A stretch of 64,000 bases of DNA from Lycium barbarum (lineage: Eukaryota > Streptophyta > Magnoliopsida > Solanales > Solanaceae), in contig NC_083339.1 of the NCBI RefSeq assembly GCF_019175385.1, positions 45,475,330-45,539,329 of the forward strand. The letters run 5' to 3'. Below, piece by piece: positions 21,915 through 33,328 of the stretch. Position 1 is the stretch's first letter; each line of letters opens with the position of its first letter. Under the pieces are notes generated by a model. It had not been told where the DNA came from. It saw only the letters and a list, made by a program, of their open reading frames with translations, and did not search any database. The position numbers and the translations under genes were made by a program.

Positions 21915-22700
21915 TCACTCAGCTAACGTATGTATATGATGCTGGGATCCACTTGGACTGGGCATTTCGCTTTGGTCTCTATTACCGCCTACTAACATCT
22001 GTGGCCTTAGCCTTGGAGGGCGTACCAATAATGAAGAGCCAGCTACCACTCCCGTAGTCTGAACCTTACCTTTACCATATAGCGATAGGCAGTCGCGCTT
22101 TAAATGGCCTGGCCGAGCACAGGCATAACAAACATCTAAGCCTAAGTGGTACGGTCCCCAATGTAACCTAGAACACTGAGTGCATCGTGGTACCGGGGAT
22201 CTCGTCTGACTAGAACCACTTCGAATCCGAGAACTGGAAACTCTAAGACTCTGGGGTGACCTAGAATAAGTAGATCCACCAAACTTGGGTCTAGGAAACT
22301 GTGGAGGAGCACCACTTGTTGAACGAACTGAGTGCCAAGAGAATTGTTGCCTTGGAGCAACCCTAAACTCATGATCAAACCCTGAAGAACTAGCTCTCTT
22401 TCTCCAACCCCTCTTATCGTGGCCCACATCCTGCCGCTGAGCTTGAGCGGCTACCAATTGAGTCAGTAAAAGAATGGCCCATCTCATCTCTTGGCCTGAG
22501 GCGTCTTGGGGAGGAACGGGGGGTGCTGCAGCTAAAGTTAAGGCTCCCCTTTGATCCTTCAAAGTGGGTGAAGTATGGGAAAACCGAGATAGGGCCTTAT
22601 TCCTGGGTTCGCTCTCCTCCATATCCATAGACGGCTTCCATTCAAGCCCTTCTCCAACCACTATCTTGCCCTTCTGGGCTGCCATAGCTTTTCCTTTCAT
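21915..22700 (-). pseudogene. gag: Gag of I1 lacking the capsid core
   Basis: The ATG at 22700 is chosen because MKGKAMAAQKGK aligns with family starts; an in-frame ATG lies nine codons upstream. The ORF is open for 261 codons. It keeps the N-terminal region (up to LLTQLVAAQAQRQ) and the basic and zinc-knuckle C-terminal region: CTQC..C and a canonical CCHC box CYACARPGHLKRDC. The roughly 180-190 residues carrying the Retrotrans_gag capsid domain (PPDFFGS to AQNLE in element I) are missing, joined in frame at HDKRGWRKR. The C-terminus after GVVAGSS is diverged. A product could still bind RNA but not form a normal capsid lattice; expression is unknown. Confidence 0.8.
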
Positions 22701-22808
22701 CAGCTTTGCTGAAATTATAACGCACAATTAGGGAGGGGATAATCTTATAATACAGCTCTATCGCACGATCTCTTAAGATGAAAGATGGTCATTTTTCCTA
22801 AATGTCCT

Positions 22809-22861
22809 GTAGCCACCTGTTTATTAGTGTGGCGCGCAACAAACCATAAACAAGACTCTAC
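22809..22861 (-). other. Leader hairpin downstream of the PBS (I1)
   Basis: Minus-strand arms GTAGAGTCTTGTTTAT and ATAAACAGGTGGCTAC pair at 13 of 16 positions. Confidence 0.55.
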
Positions 22862-22897
22862 TAGACACGGCTCGTAGACACTTCCTAGGACTGAACT

Positions 22898-22909
22898 GCT
22901 CTAATACCA
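22898..22909 (-). other. Primer-binding site of I1
   Basis: Minus strand TGGTATTAGAGC, one change from the initiator-Met complement, four bases after the LTR. Confidence 0.88.
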
Positions 22910-22913
22910 CTTT

Positions 22914-23214
22914 TGTCACGACCCGACTAGGGGCCGTGACGGGTACCCGGGGCTAACCACCGAGCACCGCTCATTCCCTTACTCGTCATAGTCCTTATAC
23001 ACTTCTTTACCATTCATATGCACATAATCATAGGAAAACCATTTTTCATTTGGAAACATAATTAACTTATATACATAAGCCCTCCGGCTATCAAAATAAT
23101 ATTTACATACGAGAAGAACCCGTGAGACCATACTACCCACACATACATATCTACGAGCCTCTACTAGAATGCTAGACATAGGGCCGGGATAGGACCCCGT
23201 CGTGCCCAAAATAC

Positions 23215-23245
<31 letters not shown>

Positions 23246-23642
23246 AAAGAATAAGTCAATGGCACCTCCGGAACAATGGAGTGCCCTCAAGTCAGCTAAT
23301 AGCTCCTACGAGTCTGGATCACCTCCCTGTCTACCTGTGGGCATGAACACAGCGTCCAAAGAAAATGAATGTCAGTACGAACATTGTACTGAGTATGTGA
23401 GACATGAATGAAATATGCATAATAGAAGAATCATAGACCATAGGAGGAAGATATAACCTGCATGAGTTTCATAGTTAAATACGTGTCATACATATATTGT
23501 ATATTTATATAATCATGGAGCATGTTTCATCACGGCACATATATCATCACATCATCATCATCATCGTTAACCCGCGTCCGGGTAACCATCATATGCTGCT
23601 CACTAGTGGTGTCATGTCCGGCCCTCTAGGCACGGTGTAATC
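22914..23642 (-). repeat. 5' LTR of I1, part next to the PBS
   Basis: Plus strand starts TGTCACGACCCGACTAGG, matching the start at 13506. An (AT)n(AC)n microsatellite is at 23216-23246 and the tandem hairpin module at 23337-23396, where HP2 is decayed. The LTR breaks inside the 53-bp repeat at 23642, before I3. Confidence 0.92.
23638..23642. other. Target-site duplication, left copy (I3)
   Basis: TAATC, identical to 37090-37094. Both lie inside the GGTGTAATCATAGCAGCC repeat unit of the I1 LTR. Confidence 0.93.
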
Positions 23643-26600
23643 TGTCACGACCCAACCCCGTGGGCCGCGACTGGTATCCTAACTGGATACCCATACGTAC
23701 CTACCTGATAGAATCGGCGTACCAGACAGAATATTTCAAATAGGAGTTTACAGATTCAAGCCAATACAGATACGGCGCGCGCGAAAATATATATATATAT
23801 ATACATACTGAAACTTTTGCATAAGCCGATGAGGCAAACATAACAGACAGAGTCACAAAATCGTACGCACCTACCTGAACAGATGTAACCCATAACCCAC
23901 ATACATATCTACAGGCCTCTAACAGACATACAGAATCATATGACGGGACAAGGCCCCGCCGTACCCAGAATTACCATACGTACAGAATATACAGATGTCA
24001 GAAGATATATACCAAAATTACACGCTTCGGACCAAAGGAGCTCTCCAAAATAGCAGAATCGGTGCCCTAGTCTGGCGGCATATCACCGGGTACGTCTGTA
24101 CCTGCGGGCATATAACGCAGCCCCCGAAGAACCGGGGGTCAGTACGAAAAATGTACTGAGTATGTAAAGCAGAAACATAACAAACATAATCATAGTCTCA
24201 ACCGGAAGCACAGAAATATAGCGGACAGAACCATAAATGAAACAGACGGACAGAATTATGGTCCAGACGGACGGGCATACTCACAATTCATACGGACATA
24301 CAGAATCAGAATCCATACGGACAGACAGAATCAGAATCCATACAGACAGACAGAATCAGAATCCATACGGACAGACAGAATCATAATAGGGCACAGGAAC
24401 GTGGTCGCCACTCCTGCCTTTGGCGCCACAACATATCATATTTCAGAAGATTTCATATCTTCGAACATCTCCGTCACATAACACATCATATCATAACCAC
24501 GGTAACCCCGGGGACAGATCACACGCCGGGAAACCGGACACATCATACTTCGTAACATATACACGGTAACCGGGGACGGACATATACCACAGTACCCAGG
24601 AACCGGACACATCATACTTCGAAATTCATACATGGGACCCGGCCCCCGACAAGGGACTCGGCGGCCCATCCGCACGATATAAACCGGCCCGGGATCCGGT
24701 GAAAGGAGGCCTTGAGACATCCACGAACAGATTAATGAGAAACCACACTCATACAGATCATTATACCGACTCAATCAAGCTGAAGTATGCCAAACGGCGA
24801 GTCAAATCAGATTAATCGGATAGTATTCATAATACGCACCTATATCCTACTTGGGAAGGCACCACAGATTATTACCAGAGTAAGACTTTCAGATGTCAAA
24901 ATCATTTTGTAATATTTATAGAAAAATATCGTCATATCATGATTAGAATGTTAATCCAGATGTTGTCTGAGAAAGGCGGACACAAACAAAGTGGTTAAAG
25001 TTATACAGAAAGTATCGGGCCTCGTGGGGCCCCCCCTCGGACCAACCCGAGGAGGCGTACGTAAATTACAGATAGTAGACCTTATGAGGTCGTCCATAAT
25101 GATTTGGAAGTATTCCGACTCCGTTTAGGAAGGTTGCATACTTGAGGTTCACTTTGAAGACAAGTTATAAGGAAATGGATTCCATCTTACTGAAGGAATT
25201 GGAGCGGATTTCCATCTCGAATTCCGAGGAACAGAGTCGTATTTAAGGCTCGCGGCCGAGCCTATTACGTTCAGAACATGCCTAAGAATGAAGGGGTAGG
25301 CTTTACATACCTCAATTGCGCCTTATACTCGCTTAGCTTCACTTCCAATTTCGTCCAGAATATACAAATGGTCAAGTTTACCAATTGTCAATTCAAGCCT
25401 TTAAGATTCCATACTTAATCACATAATTGCCTACCGAAATTTCAGCAGCATTTCGCCTATATATATGACATCCCCGAGACTTAGCTCGGCTTAATATATC
25501 AACACAGCAACCCAACAACAACAACAAGCATTACAAAACACATAATATGGCATAACTAGCCATCTTTCCGGCATAACATAACATCTTTCATTCCGACCTT
25601 ACATTTCCAAACCAATCTTACCATTTTCATATTTATCACTCATCAAGATCATTACAACATAATTCGGAGACATATCATATCGTTTTCACCAAATATACAT
25701 AAAGTATACACGATATACAAGTTTCCTACCAAGGGCATAATTCGCCCACAACTTCGAATCTTTTAGCAAACATGTTCATGACATATTTCTATCATCCAAC
25801 TTCATCAATGATAATCATAATTTACATCTTCCTACTTTCATTTCCACATTTACATAATTACAATAAACTTGCATGTTTTCCTACAACAACTTAACAACCA
25901 ATTTTCCATACCAACAAGAGCCATTTTTCTTCCATTCATTTCACAATAACACAATTAACATACTAACGGAATTTAATTCACATTCCATCATCACCATAGC
26001 ATCACACGGCCATAACCTATTTTTTTCCAACTTCCACTAATTCATTCAACTTTCACTTCCAATACAATTTCTACCATAATCACAACTAGATTCCGACATG
26101 AATTCAAGTCATTATATACATGCAACATATGCATACACATGGCCAACTTCCAAACAACATACCCACTTTACAAACCTCCATATTTTCATACACTCTACTC
26201 AATTCTACATATTACAACATAAACCAAACTTCATAACATAAGAAAATGAATTAATTCATACCTTTTCCTCAAGTTCTTCACTAGCCACCAAAGTCACCTT
26301 TTGGCCAAAATAATTATACCAAGTTGTAGAGAATCTTGAGCTTGGTAATAACCCCACAAGAAATGAATTTTTGAACCAAAGGAATTGGCTCCAAGAATTT
26401 TTCTTTCTTTTTCTCTTCTCTCTTTCTCTTACCCGAAACCTCTTTTTTTTTTCTTGCTTTGTTTTTCTTGATTTTACTTGAAGCTTCTATAGGATGAAGA
26501 CAACTTGTATAATAATTTTGTCACATGGGAATTAGTTAATTCCATGGGCTTGGGCACTATATGGCCGGTTGGGCCTCACTTTTTTTTTTTTGAGCCCAAT

Positions 26601-26789
26601 TGGCTAGATTTTGTATTTCATGAGGCAAGTTTTCCAAAATTCCAATTTTGCCTTGGCCTCCTCTCGTAATTCCACACCAACGTATTCATAACCGACACAT
26701 TCATATGAAGTAAGGTCCAAATATGGCCTTATTCATTACAAGTCAAGTTATCTCGAATTTTCGAATATGCAAAAATACCGGATGTAACA
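23643..26789 (-). repeat. LTR-a of I3 (3147 bp)
   Basis: Plus strand starts TGTCACGACCCAACCCCG and ends TACCGGATGTAACA. The third hairpin is at 23942-23959 and the tandem hairpin module at 24110-24160. A 25-bp repeat (CATACGGACAGACAGAATC core) has about four units at 24287-24385. The donor-like motif is at 25285-25312. The outer part (25460-26500) is AT-rich without genes. Confidence 0.93.
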
Positions 26790-26803
26790 TCCTCCCCCCC
26801 TTT
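26790..26803 (-). other. Polypurine tract of I3, copy 1
   Basis: Minus strand AAAGGGGGGGAGGA abuts LTR-a. Confidence 0.88.
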
Positions 26804-27190
26804 ACAACATTCGTCCTCAAATGTTAAATTAACCTCATGGGGCGTCATACTACTTCGGGAGGGTTCTTTTTATAATTGTCCTTTGTTGACGTTCCGATAG
26901 GGATTCTTCACCAATATGACGGAGTAATCCTTCACGTTACTGATTCATATGCTTTCATAACGTATTTTCTCATGCCTCACACAGTCACTGGCCATGAACT
27001 ATATTCTAGTAACAGATGAATGCTTTTCACTCTTTCACGGACATTGTGTCCCTTCTCCCTTTCCTTCAAGGCTTTTTCAGACATTATTCTTACTATCACT
27101 TCTTGTCACACTCCTCGGTTCCTTACCACATCATCATATTCCTACGTCATACCAAACAGATTCAGAACTGGGATCGGACGCACAAGAGCA

Positions 27191-27547
27191 TATCAGACAG
27201 ATTCGTAATCGGAGGCAGACGTACCAAACTATGGCGGACAGATTCATAGTCGAAGTCGGATGTATGGAAGTATGTCAGACAGATCCGTGATCAGAGTTAG
27301 ACATACAGAGATGTATCAGACAGATTCGTAATCAGAATCAGACGTACAGAGATGTATCAGACGGATTCGTAATCAGAGTCAGACATACAGAGATGTATCA
27401 GACAGATTCGTATCCAGAGTCAATTGTACAGGGGTGTATCAGACGGAAACGTAATCGGACTCAGAAGTACAGAGGCGTAATAGGCAGAGCCTTATCAGAA
27501 TCAGAAGTGCAGAAGTACAACAAACAGAGTTTTGATTAGAATCAGAC
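27191..27547 (-). repeat. 41-bp tandem repeat in the I3 3' untranslated region, copy 1
   Basis: Roughly eight or nine diverged units of about 41 bp (plus-strand core CAGACAGATTCGTAATCAGA, then AGACRTACAGAGATGTAT). It lies between gag and the polypurine tract, where pol would be in an autonomous element. The short ORFs across 26994-27290 are not genes. Confidence 0.85.
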
Positions 27548-28188
27548 CACTTCTATTAAGGCTCCAGTGATTTACGAAAATTTCCCTTTGCCGACATTTC
27601 ATTATTCACCTCGACAATTATATCACCGATTATCTCATCGAAACCTGTTCACTCATTCATACACTTGTTCGCCAAGTTGTCATACAAATCGTCTTACGTG
27701 TCGCTTATCGACTGTTTCAAAGATTCTGCTTATTCACATTTCTTATCCTTCATCTTTCCTACTATCCCTACTCATTTTCTTTTCCAAATATCGTCGCACT
27801 AGACTAAGTCGTAACGTAACCGGAGTTTACCTATTATATATATTTTTGACAACATTCGTATCCTCACCTCCACTTCGTTTCATGTATTCGGTTTAGTAAA
27901 ACCTTTCGTCTATCGCAACATTAGTCGCCGGGACTCGGCTCTTGATCCACATTGTCACCAGACGAAAATCATACACATACATATACATTTACTAATATCT
28001 TACTTGCGAACGCCTCCGATTGTTATTCAAATTTGCTCAATTTCCCGAGCGGTATTGCACCTTTTCTTTTCGCCCATTTAATCTGCCTCGGTCTGCGCGA
28101 CTCCTGTAAGGGCACTAGTTACTCCACACATCCTCTTTTCCTTTAGGTTACCCAAAATTTCCATTTATATATCATACTTACAGTTATG

Positions 28189-28193
28189 AAAAA
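28189..28193 (-). terminator. T5 tract after the 5S-like module, copy 1
   Basis: The minus strand has TTTTT nine bases after the end of 5S similarity, the usual form of a Pol III stop signal. Its use is inferred. Confidence 0.45.
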
Positions 28194-28201
28194 TTTTGTA
28201 T

Positions 28202-28304
28202 CCTTCCCAGGGGGGTCACCCATCCCAGAATTGCTCTAGCCTCAGCACGTTTAACCTCGAAACTTTCACGCATTTTGACGCGTTAGGGCTAGTATAATTT
28301 CGTC
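28202..28304 (-). ncRNA. 5S rRNA-like module in I3, copy 1
   Basis: Read on the minus strand, about 103 bases align end to end with plant 5S rRNA (about nucleotides 5-104) with a single one-base insertion. The 5' half is diverged (roughly 60% by eye) but ungapped; the 3' half is much closer. The A-box region GGTTAAACGTGCTGAGG and the C-box region with GGATGGGTGACC and CTGGGAAG are clearly recognisable. A T5 tract follows. The module is not in the LTR, unlike the 5S sequence of Cassandra TRIM elements, but between gag and the 3' LTR. It overlaps a chance ORF (28216-28410). Transcription by Pol III is inferred only. Confidence 0.82.
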
Positions 28305-28534
28305 GGCTGCCCCGCACGACCTTTGTCACATAATTTTGGGCAGATCGGGGTCTTAGGAAATTTTTCGAAAAGTTTTCGTAGCGGGTCCCACCCCGGGCTA
28401 AACCATACAATTATCATATCGCCTTTTTGAATCCTCAGTGTCTATCTCGTTGACAATTACCTTACTCTTACTAATACCAGGAGAAGAAAATCACACAATA
28501 TGATAAAGTATAGACCCATTCATACACATATCCC

Positions 28535-29980
28535 TCAAGAAAAGATCACTAACATACCTGGGTGTGCACTTGAAGACGCTCCTGGGTCCTGCCGGCCGGT
28601 CAAAGCAAATACGCGGTTCGAAGGACCGCTGTAACCAGAAGCTGCACCTCGACCTCGGCCACGACTCGCTGGTGCTGGTGCTCCTCGCCCTGTGGGGCGT
28701 ATGGCTGCCGAAGGAGAAGACGAGCCAGCAACTGACCCGGTAAGCTGGGCCGAACCACCTGGACCACCCCTATACGGACACTCTCTCATCGTATGGCCTT
28801 GTCGGCCACAAGAAAAGCAGGCACCAGTGGCACGATAACACTCACCAGGGTGACGCCTCCTGCAATAAGGACACCGGGGTATGGATGGCCCCATTTGACT
28901 GAAACTCCTATTTACTTGCGAACTCGAAGCCATGGGGTTCTGTCCCGAGAACTGTGGGGGTGTACTGTGTGCTGGCTGGGACGAATACCTGTTACCCTGC
29001 CGCTGAGAAAACTCACTCTGAAATCCTCCTGAATACCCGGCCGATCTGGCTCTCTTAGGCCGGCCTCTGTCGTGGCCCCTATCAGGCCGACGTTCCCTAC
29101 GTCGGTCCTCCATGCCCTGGGCGTGCGCCTGCACCCGGGCAATATGCATCCCTGGCTGAGAGGCCACCGCCAGGCAGTTATCGATCAAATAGTCATCCAG
29201 CCCCATCACATATCGGTGCACACTATCGGCCATATCCGCTACTATAGCGGGTGCATACCTAGCCAGTGAGTCGAACTCTAGGCTATACTCTCGAACACTT
29301 CTACCGTTTTGTTTCAGATGCAAGAATCGATCAACCCTGGCTCTCTGTAGCTCTGGAGGTAGAAAATGACCCAGAAAGGCCTGAGTGAACTCGGCCCATA
29401 CCGCTGGTGCAGCACCGTCACCCCCGAATAGCTGCCAGGACTCGTACCAGTTCGCCGCTACCTCATATAACCGGTACGAAGCTAACTCGACGGACTCAGT
29501 CGGAGAAGCCTTAATCAACCGTATCGTGCTCTCCATCTTTTTGATAAACTCCTGGGGGTCCTCCTCGGGTTTTGTCCCGAAGAATTCTGGAGGATTACAT
29601 GTCAAGAACTCACGAGCCCTGGAGATTTCATATCTGTCCGCACGACCACCCCCAAATCCATGCCTGCGAACCTGCTCTGCCATCAGTGTGGTCAACAACT
29701 GGACCGCATCTCGCATAGCCCTGCCCTCCGCCCCTGTCTGTGGAGCTGGAGGCTCGGGCACTGGAACCTCGGGAGCTCGCGGTGGAGTCGTCCCCTGATT
29801 AGCAGCTTCTGCTGCTCCGATCACCTCCGGTAAGGGGGGTGTAACAGATCCGGCTGACGGGGGTTCATCCTCAAGCGCTAACCGCGCACTGGCCCTGGTA
29901 ACTCTCTGGGCCCGGCTGGTTTCTCCTACCTCAACCCCCGCTTTGCCCTTCTGGGCAGCTGTTGCTTTCCTCGGAGGCAT
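28535..29980 (-). CDS. gag: Gag polyprotein of I3, intact
   Basis: 481 codons from the ATG at 29980 (MPPRKATAAQKGK), preferred over an ATG four codons upstream because related gags start there. Layout: basic then proline-rich N-terminus (1-105); capsid domain about 120-300 with FLTCNPPEFFGTKPEEDPQ, ESVELASYRLYEVAANWYES, FLGHFLPPELQRARVDRFL and YSLEFDSLARYAPAIVADMAD; Arg/Gly/Gln-rich linker; two zinc knuckles, CPYCRRRHPGEC and CFSCGRQGHTMREC; Gly/Arg-rich tail. It stops at VIFS, which aligns with SIFS in element I immediately before protease ([10 protein letters not shown]). Gag is therefore complete and pol is absent. The protein should assemble virus-like particles around element RNA in the cytoplasm. 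Confidence 0.93.
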   Translation of the reverse strand: MPPRKATAAQKGKAGVEVGETSRAQRVTRASARLALEDEPPSAGSVTPPLPEVIGAAEAANQGTTPPRAPEVPVPEPPAPQTGAEGRAMRDAVQLLTTLMAEQVRRHGFGGGRADRYEISRAREFLTCNPPEFFGTKPEEDPQEFIKKMESTIRLIKASPTESVELASYRLYEVAANWYESWQLFGGDGAAPAVWAEFTQAFLGHFLPPELQRARVDRFLHLKQNGRSVREYSLEFDSLARYAPAIVADMADSVHRYVMGLDDYLIDNCLAVASQPGMHIARVQAHAQGMEDRRRERRPDRGHDRGRPKRARSAGYSGGFQSEFSQRQGNRYSSQPAHSTPPQFSGQNPMASSSQVNRSFSQMGPSIPRCPYCRRRHPGECYRATGACFSCGRQGHTMRECPYRGGPGGSAQLTGSVAGSSSPSAAIRPTGRGAPAPASRGRGRGAASGYSGPSNRVFALTGRQDPGASSSAHPGMLVIFS

Positions 29981-30066
29981 CGCTGAAAACATAAGAAATC
30001 GTCAGGAGGGGATCATCCTACTAATACGATCTAAGATCCAAAGAAGGGTAACATCCTAGATGTCCT

Positions 30067-30120
30067 GTAGCCTCCTGTTTATAGATGTGGTTCACAACAC
30101 ATCGATAAACAAGACTCTAC
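30067..30120 (-). other. Leader hairpin downstream of the PBS (I3)
   Basis: Minus-strand arms GTAGAGTCTTGTTTAT and ATAAACAGGAGGCTAC pair at 14 of 16 positions (one as G-U), capped by GATGTG/CACATC. Confidence 0.62.
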
Positions 30121-30154
30121 TAGACACGGCCTGTAGACATACCGAGGACTAACC

Positions 30155-30166
30155 GCTCTGATACCA
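30155..30166 (-). other. Primer-binding site of I3
   Basis: Minus strand TGGTATCAGAGC, a perfect initiator-Met tRNA complement, four bases after LTR-b. Confidence 0.93.
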
Positions 30167-30170
30167 CTTC

Positions 30171-30310
30171 TGTCACGACCCAACCCCGTGGGCCGCGACT
30201 GGTATCCTAACTGGATACCCATACGTACCTACCTGACAGAATCGGCGTACCAGACAGAATATTTCAAATAGAAGTTTACAGATTCAAGCCAATACAGATA
30301 CGGCGAGCGC

Positions 30311-30351
<41 letters not shown>

Positions 30352-33314
30352 CTGAAACTTTTGCATAAGCCGATGAGGCTAACATAACAGACAGAGTCAC
30401 AAAATCGTACGCACCTACCTGAACAGATGTAACCCATAACCCACATACATATCTACAGGCCTCTAACAGACATACAGAATCATATAACGGGACAGGGCCC
30501 CGCCGTACCCAGAATTACCATACGTACAGAATATACAGATGTCAGAAGATATATACCAAAAGTACACGCTCCGGACCAAAGGAGCTCTCCAAATAGCAGA
30601 ATCGGTACCCTAGACTGGCGGCGTATCACCGGGTGCGTCTGTACCTGCGGGCATGTAACGTAGCCCCCGAAGAACCGGGGGTCAGTACGAAAAATGTACC
30701 GAGTATGTAAAGCACAAACATAACAAACATAATCATAGTCTGAACCGGAAGCACAGAAATATAGCGGACAGAATTATGGTCCAGACGGACGGGCAGACTC
30801 ACAATTCATACGGACATACAGAATCAGAATCCATACGGACAGACAGAATCAGAATCCATACGGACAGACAGAATCATAATAGGGCACAGGAACGTGGTCG
30901 CCACTCCTGCCTTTGGCGCCACAACATATCATATTTCAGAAGATTTCATATCTTCGAACATCTCCGTCACATAACACATCATATCATAACCACGGTAACC
31001 CCGGGGACAGATCACACGCCGGGAAACCGGACACATCATACTTCGTAACATATACACGGTAACCGGGGACGGACATATACCACAGTACCCCGGAACCAGA
31101 CACATCATACTTCGGAATTCATACATGGGACCCGGCCCCCGACAAGGGACTCGGCGGCCCATCCGCACGATATAAACCGGCCCGGGATCCGGTGAAAGGA
31201 GGCATTGAGACATCCACGAACGGATTAATGAGAAACCACACTCATACAGATCGTTATACCGACTCAATCAAACTGAAGTATGCCAAACGGCGAGACAAAC
31301 CAGAGTAATTGGATAGTATTCATAATACGCGCCTATATCCTACTTGGGAGGGCACGGTAGATTATTACTAGAGTAAGACTTTCAGATGTCAAAATCATTT
31401 TGTAAGATTTATAGAAAAATATCGTCATATCATGATTAGAATGTTAATCCAGATGTTGTCTGAGAAAGGCGGACAGAAACAAAGTAGTTAAAGTTATACA
31501 GAAAGTATCGGGCCTTGTGGGCCCCCCCCTCGGACCAACCCGAGGAGGCGTACGTAAATTACAGATAGTAGACCTTATGAGGTCGTCCATAATGATTTGG
31601 AAGTATTCCGACTCCGTTTAGGAAGGTTGCATACTTGAGGTTCACTTTGAAGACAAGTTATAAGGAAATGGATTCAATCTTACTGAAGGAATTGGAGCGG
31701 ATTTCCATCTCGAATTCCGAGGAACGGAGTCGTATTTAAGGCTCGCGGCCGAGCCTATTACGTTCAGAACATGCCTAAGAATGAAGGGGTAGGCTTTACA
31801 TACCTCAATTGCGCCTTATACTCGCTTAGCTTCACTTCCAATTTCGTCCAGAATCTACAAATGGTTAAGTTTACCAATTGTCAATTCAAGCCTTTAAGAT
31901 TCCATACTTAATCACATAATTGCCTACCAAAATTTCGGCAACATTTCCCCTATATATATGACATCCCCGAGACTTAGCTCGGCTTAATATATCAACACAG
32001 CAACCCAACAACAACATCAATAACAACAACAAGCATTACAAAACACATAATATGGCATAACTAGCCATCTTTCCGGCATAACAAAACATCTTTCATTCCG
32101 ACCTTACATTTCCAAACCAATCTTACCATTTTCATATTTATCACTCATCAAGATCATTACAACATAATTCGGAGACATAGCATATCGTTTTCACCAAATA
32201 TACATAAAGTATACACGATATACAAGTTTCCTACTAAGGGCATAATTCGCCCACAACTTCCAATCTTTTAGCAAACATGTTCATGACATATTTCTATCTT
32301 CCAACTTCATCAATGATAATCATAATTTGCATCTTCCTACTTTCATTTCCACATTTACATAATTACAATAAACTTGCATGTTTTCCTACAACAACTTAAC
32401 AACCATTTTTCCATACCAACAAGAGCCATTTTTCTTCCATTCATTTCACAATAACACAATTAACATACTAACGGAATTTAATTCACATTCCATCATCACC
32501 ATAGCATCACACGGCCATAACCTATTTTTTTCCAACTTCCACTAATTCATTCAACTTTCACTTCCAATACAATTTCTACCATAATCACAACTAGATTCCA
32601 ACATGAATTCAAGTCATTATATACATGCAACATATGCATACACACGGCCAACTTCCAAACAACATACCCACTTTACAAACTTCCATATTTTCATACACTC
32701 TACTCAATTCTACATATTACAACATAAACCAAACTTCATAACATAATAAAATGAATTAATTCATACCTTTTCCTCAAGTTCTTCACTAGCCACCAAAGTC
32801 ACCTTTTGGCCAAAATAATTATACCAAGTTGTAGAGAATCTTGAGCTTGGTAATAACCCCACAAGAAATGAATTTTTGAACCAAAGGAATTGGCTCCAAG
32901 AATTTTTCTTTCTTTTTCTCTTCTCTCTTTCTCTTACCCGAAACCTTTTTTTTTTCTTGCTTTGTTTTTCTTGATTTTACTTGAAGCTTCTATAGGATCA
33001 AGACAACTTATATAATAATTTTGTCACATGGGAATTAGTTAATTCCATAGGCATGGGCACTATATGGCCGGTTGGGCCTCTTGAATTTGGGCCTCACTTT
33101 CTTATTTTTTTTTTTAGCCCAATTGGCTAGATTTTGTATTTCATGAGGCAAGTTTTCCAAAATTTCAATTTTTCCCTTGGCGTCCTCTCGTAATTCCACA
33201 CCAACGTATTCATAACCGACACATTCATATGAAGTAAGTTCCAAATATGGCCTTATTCATTACAAGTCAACTTATCTCGAATTTTTCGAATATGCAAAAA
33301 TACCGGATGTAACA
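30171..33314 (-). repeat. LTR-b of I3 (3144 bp), middle LTR
   Basis: Nearly identical to LTR-a. Differences include a longer (AT)n tract (30314-30348), one fewer 25-bp unit (30803-30870), and a small insertion (CAACATCAATAA) near 32010. The tandem hairpin module is at 30643-30702 and the third hairpin at 30487-30503. It serves as 5' LTR of copy 1 and 3' LTR of copy 2. Confidence 0.93.
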
Positions 33315-33328
33315 TCCTCCCCCCTTTA
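33315..33328 (-). other. Polypurine tract of I3, copy 2
   Basis: Minus strand AAAGGGGGGAGGA abuts LTR-b, one G shorter than copy 1. Confidence 0.86.

Noticed and set aside
28216..28410. 64-aa minus-strand ORF conserved in two copies (also 34739-34933)
   Set aside because: It spans the 5S-like module; the conservation is explained by copy duplication and the RNA-like sequence rather than by a protein.
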